Assembly: GCA_001595885.1 (NCBI GenBank)
Contig: LSSH01000104.1
Coordinates: forward strand, 1-9,787
From: Candidatus Proteinoplasmatales archaeon SG8-5
GTDB taxonomy: Archaea; Thermoplasmatota; Thermoplasmata; SG8-5
Length of the DNA stretch: 9,787 nucleotides
Reading direction: 5' to 3'
Part shown: positions 6,828-9,787 of the stretch, piece after piece
Layout of the letters: every line of letters begins with the position of its first letter
Position numbering within the stretch: position 1 is the first letter of the stretch
Made by a program: the position numbers and the translations under genes
Notes under the pieces: model-generated
Told to the model about the DNA's origin: nothing
Database searches by the model: none
The model's input: only the letters and a program-made list of their open reading frames with translations

Positions 6828-8018
6828 CTATCTCCTCGAGACTATCGTGATGATGTCGTTCTCCTTCAGCTCGTGATCCGCGCCGATGACGCGCTTCGTC
6901 CTGGCGTCGATTGCCCTGATGAAGCCGTCGCCTATCTCGGTGTGTATCTTGTAGGCCAGGTCCTTGGCGCTGCTGCCCCGCGGCATGAGGTGTACGTCGG
7001 GAAGGACTCGGCCCTCCTTGTCCGTCAGCTTGTGCTCGTCCTCGACCGGATACACCGGTATGAGGTCGAGCATCTCGAAGACGCCGGACTCAAGGCACTT
7101 CTGCACCCCGGTGCCACCGAAGGTCCCGAAGAACTTGTCGATCTGCTCCAGGCCCTTGAGTTGTGCTTCGGTGAGCCTGGATTTGTCTGGTATCCCGAAC
7201 GACGTCGAGCCCATCTCGTATTCGATTAACCCCGCCTTGGCCGCCTTTCGGAGGGCGAGCTCGTACTCGGCCGAGGTGGGTATCACTATCGCATCCTCAA
7301 GCGACATCAGGTTGTTCAGGAATTCCTCGGGTGCGAGGTCGCATTTGTTGGCCGCGATGATCATGGGCTTGCCGAACTCGCGTATCCTCGTGCAAAGGCT
7401 CAAGAGCTCATCCTCAGACCATTTATCCGGTTGCCCCTCCAATCCGGATTTCCTTATCGCCCGGGCGATCTGGCTTTCCGTGATGGCCAATCCTGTCAGC
7501 CGCTCGTGCAGGAGCCGTTCGAGCTTCTCGCCCTCCAGCGAGCTCTGCCGGGATATCCTCTTCCAGTCCTTCTGGATTATCGACATGAGCCAGTATGATA
7601 TCTCCCTATCGAGGAATCCCACGTCGTCCAGGGGATCGTGCGTTCCGACTTTGCAGGGCGTGCCATCCGCCGTGGTCCCGCCGCTTGCGTCGACGATGTG
7701 GATGAGCGCGCTCGCCTGCCTCAGGTCGTCGAGGAACTTGTTGCCAAGGCCCTTCCCCTGCCACGCATCCGGAACCAAGCCCGCGACGTCGATGAGCTCG
7801 ACGGGGATGAGCCGGGTTCCGTTCTCGCACTGGGAGTTGTTGGGCTTGCATTCCATCCCATACTCGGTGCACGGGCACTTGCCCCTTACATAACCCACTC
7901 CGATGTTGGCATCGACGGTAGTGAAGGGATAATTGGCTATCTCTGCCGGAGCCATCGTCACGGCTGCGAAGAAGGTGCTCTTGCCGACGTTCGGCTTTCC
8001 GACTATACCTATGTCCAT
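6828..8018 (-). CDS. ychF: Archaeal YchF/Obg-family GTPase with TGS domain
   Basis: 396 residues. G1 is GKPNVGKST (7-15), the switch Thr lies in PFTTVD, G3 is DVAG (77-80), G4 is NKCD (224-227) and G5 is TSA (248-250). A helical insertion lies at about 130-215, and the C-terminal TGS domain at about 335-395 ends in ENDIITIVSRR. Bacterial YchF has NxxE at G4 and prefers ATP; NKCD here predicts GTP, so the common label 'redox-regulated ATPase' fits poorly. A four-Cys loop after G2 (C48, C50, C57, C64) matches what I recall of archaeal members and could bind metal. The family is linked to ribosomes and translation stress. Start: ATG 8018 with GGAGG six bases upstream (8025-8029). It is the first gene of a two-gene operon with polB. 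Confidence 0.96.
   Translation of the reverse strand: MDIGIVGKPNVGKSTFFAAVTMAPAEIANYPFTTVDANIGVGYVRGKCPCTEYGMECKPNNSQCENGTRLIPVELIDVAGLVPDAWQGKGLGNKFLDDLRQASALIHIVDASGGTTADGTPCKVGTHDPLDDVGFLDREISYWLMSIIQKDWKRISRQSSLEGEKLERLLHERLTGLAITESQIARAIRKSGLEGQPDKWSEDELLSLCTRIREFGKPMIIAANKCDLAPEEFLNNLMSLEDAIVIPTSAEYELALRKAAKAGLIEYEMGSTSFGIPDKSRLTEAQLKGLEQIDKFFGTFGGTGVQKCLESGVFEMLDLIPVYPVEDEHKLTDKEGRVLPDVHLMPRGSSAKDLAYKIHTEIGDGFIRAIDARTKRVIGADHELKENDIITIVSRR
6831..6837 (-). promoter_or_regulatory. polB ribosome binding site inside the ychF 3' end
   Basis: GAGGAGA on the minus strand falls in the last ychF codons, six bases (TAGACG) before the polB ATG. Ribosomes finishing ychF therefore end on the polB SD, which favours coupled translation and fixes the polB start. 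Confidence 0.7.
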
Positions 8019-8024
8019 ATATTG

Positions 8025-8088
8025 CCTCCAACTGGTAAAGTCGCCTCGACAAAATATGATTTCATTGGCTGCGGTCTTAATTTGTCGA
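8025..8088 (-). promoter_or_regulatory. ychF-polB upstream region: SD, AT-rich boxes and an inverted repeat
   Basis: The minus strand carries GGAGG (8029-8025) six bases before the ychF ATG, and two AT-rich TATA candidates: AAATTAAG (8083-8076) and ATCATATTTT (8060-8051). The first would give a leader of roughly 35-40 bases that keeps the SD; the second would start at or inside the SD. A perfect 8-bp inverted repeat, TCGACAAA (8046-8053) and TTTGTCGA (8081-8088), brackets both and is a possible operator. Which box is used cannot be decided by eye. The remaining bases to 8141 show nothing clear. Confidence 0.4.
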
Positions 8089-8141
8089 TCACTGCCACCC
8101 CTATATCCAAGGTTTGCCCCCTGTCCATTATTGCGCTCTGC

Positions 8142-8699
8142 CTAATTAAATTTGGCCGGCCTTTTGCCGGGTTTCCTCGTCCAGAACAAGGTAAGGGTCA
8201 CAAGGAACAGGATTGCGAGTGGTACTGTGAACACCAACATGGACTCCAAGCTGACGCCGAATAGAAGCCAGCTGACGTTCTGGATCGATGGCCAGAACAC
8301 GGGATTGAAATCGTGGGTGAAGATGTCCAGGATCACATGGCTCACCGTTCCGATGCCCGCAGACAATAGTGCCCAGGCGGGATTCGTTGGTGCCCTGGTC
8401 ACGTCGATGCCTGCGAAGATGTGCCAATCGTGCTTTATGTGTTTCTTGAACCAGCGGCCGATCGGCGGAACGAGAAAGTACGCGATGATGAGGACGATGA
8501 GGATATCGATGGTCAGCGCCCCGAGGAGCGAGTGCATCGCACCCCTGGCGTCGGCGTGGGGAACCCCGAGCAGCATTAGGAAAACGAGTTCGATGTCGGG
8601 TATCATGGCCCCCCAGCTGAGGCACATGAAATGGAGCTTCCGCTTCTTCAGAAGGAAAACGGGCCATGCGAATCCGAGGTGGAAGGGCGTGTAGGGCAT
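8142..8699 (-). CDS. DUF4184-like membrane protein (YdjM-type putative metal-dependent hydrolase)
   Basis: 185 residues. The N-terminus MPYTPFHLGFAWP, then IPDIE (34-38), RGAMHSLLGAL (52-62) and SHVILDIFTHD (120-130) match the family pattern of an MPxTPxH start, a PDxE, an HSxxG and an SHxxLDxxTH. Candidate metal ligands are H7, D35, H56, H121, D125 and H129. Hydrophobic segments at about 24-45, 60-80, 107-127 and 150-173 indicate four membrane spans, with a basic tail (TRKPGKRPAKFN) probably cytoplasmic. Family members are called membrane-bound hydrolases, with the reaction unproven. No SD precedes ATG 8699, so the message may be leaderless or nearly so. It lies 123 bases upstream of ychF on the same strand and is probably a separate unit. 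Confidence 0.8.
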   Translation of the reverse strand: MPYTPFHLGFAWPVFLLKKRKLHFMCLSWGAMIPDIELVFLMLLGVPHADARGAMHSLLGALTIDILIVLIIAYFLVPPIGRWFKKHIKHDWHIFAGIDVTRAPTNPAWALLSAGIGTVSHVILDIFTHDFNPVFWPSIQNVSWLLFGVSLESMLVFTVPLAILFLVTLTLFWTRKPGKRPAKFN

Positions 8700-8724
8700 T
8701 GTGCAGTGATTGCCGTCGATTATG

Positions 8725-8765
8725 TAATATTTTGTGAGTGATTTTCAACATAAGGGTTATATAAA
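8725..8765. promoter_or_regulatory. Divergent promoter region with palindromic TATA-like box
   Basis: TTATATAA (8757-8764) is an 8-base palindrome in the 95-base spacer between divergent genes. On the plus strand it lies 31 bases before the coiled-coil ATG. On the minus strand it would start transcription near 8736, a 36-base leader for the membrane protein gene. A second minus-strand box, AAAATATTA (8733-8725), would start near 8704, almost at that ATG, which fits the missing SD. Confidence 0.5.
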
Positions 8766-8780
8766 CAATCTCCGCTTTTC

Positions 8781-8786
8781 AGGTGG
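8781..8786 (+). promoter_or_regulatory. Ribosome binding site of the coiled-coil gene
   Basis: AGGTGG lies 8 bases before ATG 8795. The next in-frame ATG, at 8804, would be 17 bases away, so 8795 is preferred. The predicted transcription start (near 8783) falls close to this site, so use of the SD depends on the exact start point. Confidence 0.45.
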
Positions 8787-8794
8787 GCGTTGAC

Positions 8795-9787
8795 ATGGTG
8801 AAAATGCCGAGCGGGAGAATTGTAAGGACCCTATTTGGAGGAGAGGGGTCTCTCAACACCGCGGTGGGATATCTGAAGACCGGCTCCATTGACGGGCTGG
8901 TCAAGACCAGCTTTACCCGGGACGGCGAGGCCTCGGTCGGCCACCTGGTGACCCGGAAGGGAAATCCCTACCTGGCTTTTCATGAAAGCGACGGCGAGAT
9001 CTACGGCGAGGAGGCACTGTACGAACTTGCCAGGGACTCGATGAGCGAGGACTGCATCATCGAGATCCGCTCCTATTCGTACAAGTCATCGTCGATCTCT
9101 GTCAACCACCTCGGCGAGTCCCATCCAGACGCGAGCCTGGACCACGAGCACGACATCGACACCATCATCGACGTGGTGGCCGACGAGGAGAAGGACCGCA
9201 TCAAGCACGCCATGAAGCTGGATGAGGAGAAGAAGATGCGCGACAAGGTTCTGAAGGAAGCGGACGAGGAGCTCAGGCTGCGTTCCGGTGAGCTGGAGCA
9301 GGCCCATCTCGAGGCGCTGGCCAGGACCGATGACTTCGAGAAGATGCGCGATGAACTGGAATCGGTGCGCATGGGCAGCGTCGCCCTGCTGAAACAGCTG
9401 ACCTCGGATAAGAAGGGATTGACAGAAGAGGACATCATGGCTGCGGCGGACCGCAAGGTCGAGGAGATGCGGCTTGACGCCAAGGCCGAGGAGATAGAGA
9501 ACCGCGCCCACCTGCTCGACGAGAAGGAGAGGAGCCTTCGCAAGAAGGAGATGGTGCTGGCCAAGGAGGAGGAGGTCATCAAAACGAGGGAAGCGGACAT
9601 GGCCTCGAAGGAGAAGCGGCTGGCCAAGGAGCGGGTCGAGCTGGAGAACCTTTGGAACGATATCTCCGAGGAGACGAAGCAGCAGAACATCACGAGGGTC
9701 GATTTGGAGAAGAAGCTCGAGGATTACGTGAAGAAGGAAGCCCTCCTTCTGAAGATGGAGGACCGGTTACAGAAGAAGGAGAAGGAG
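8795..9787 (+). CDS. Long coiled-coil protein with an N-terminal globular domain (3' partial)
   Basis: 331 residues are visible and the frame is open at the right edge. Residues 1-105 look globular: MPSGRIVRTLFGG, then a strand-rich stretch with GNPYLAFHESDGEIYGEEALYELA (56-79) and IIEIRSYSY (88-96). That pattern (short start motif, a line on helping or using the substrate, then GxxAL and an acidic-hydrophobic strand) resembles archaeal DUF2226 or PATAN-type domains, but I hold this loosely. A His/Asp-rich linker follows (NHLGESHPDASLDHEHDID, 104-122). From about 127 onward the chain is almost all Glu, Lys, Arg, Ala and Leu with heptad spacing, the mark of a long coiled coil, with a short break near 192-212. 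No signal peptide or membrane span is visible, so it is probably cytoplasmic. The function is unknown; whether a C-terminal domain follows cannot be seen. Confidence 0.82.
   Translation, partial: MVKMPSGRIVRTLFGGEGSLNTAVGYLKTGSIDGLVKTSFTRDGEASVGHLVTRKGNPYLAFHESDGEIYGEEALYELARDSMSEDCIIEIRSYSYKSSSISVNHLGESHPDASLDHEHDIDTIIDVVADEEKDRIKHAMKLDEEKKMRDKVLKEADEELRLRSGELEQAHLEALARTDDFEKMRDELESVRMGSVALLKQLTSDKKGLTEEDIMAAADRKVEEMRLDAKAEEIENRAHLLDEKERSLRKKEMVLAKEEEVIKTREADMASKEKRLAKERVELENLWNDISEETKQQNITRVDLEKKLEDYVKKEALLLKMEDRLQKKEKE

Noticed and set aside
6964..7893. 309-codon open frame on the plus strand
   Set aside because: Lies wholly antisense to ychF, whose G motifs are all present; the sequence is Ser/Arg-rich low-complexity without recognisable domains.
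7638..8264. 208-codon plus-strand frame crossing the ychF upstream spacer
   Set aside because: Overlaps two supported minus-strand genes and shows no domain; a product of GC-rich codon bias.
9073..9693. 206-codon open frame on the minus strand, Ser-rich
   Set aside because: It is the antisense of the Glu/Lys-rich coiled-coil gene; GAG/AAG/GAC codons read backwards give Ser, Leu and Phe runs. No RBS or family resemblance.

Overview
The window looks like a GC-rich archaeal chromosome segment, most likely euryarchaeal in the broad sense and possibly Thermoplasmata or methanogen related. The evidence is a proofreading family-B DNA polymerase with archaeal uracil-pocket residues and C-terminal PCNA-binding-like motifs, a YchF-type GTPase of the archaeal Cys-rich form with an NKCD G4 box, a small archaeal-type zinc-ribbon protein, AT-rich TATA-like boxes upstream of genes, and GGAGG/GGTG ribosome binding sites. 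The lineage is inferred from protein character only. Six of the seven visible stop codons are TAG.

Left block (1-3639, + strand): two overlapping genes form an AAA+/VWA pair related to Mg/Co-chelatase subunits D and I. The first is cut by the left edge. It carries a BchD-like VWA domain with an intact MIDAS, followed by two degenerate chelatase-type AAA+ modules. The second is a BchI-like AAA+ protein whose Walker A lysine is kept but whose Walker B Asp-Glu is Glu-Arg. All three AAA+ modules share one CX3C-X8-CX2C motif with identical spacing. No large chelatase subunit (BchH/CobN type) lies in the window, so the substrate is unknown. This pair is the most unusual content here.

Middle block (3636-4440, - strand): a stand-alone PAS-domain sensor protein converges on the BchI-like gene, and the two stops share one CTAG palindrome. 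Upstream of it is a 75-residue zinc-ribbon protein. Between that gene and polB lies a 117-base spacer with two direct copies of a GC-rich hairpin flanking a third perfect hairpin, possibly a remnant of a small IS200/IS605-like palindromic element.

Operon block (4440-8018, - strand): ychF and polB are separated by three bases, and the polB ribosome binding site lies inside the last ychF codons. This couples a ribosome-associated GTPase to the DNA polymerase.

Right block (8142-9787): a DUF4184-like membrane protein (-) and a long coiled-coil protein (+, cut by the right edge) diverge from a 95-base spacer holding a palindromic TATA-like box. I see no tRNA, rRNA, CRISPR array or intact transposase gene. 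No gene-free stretch exceeds 300 bases.
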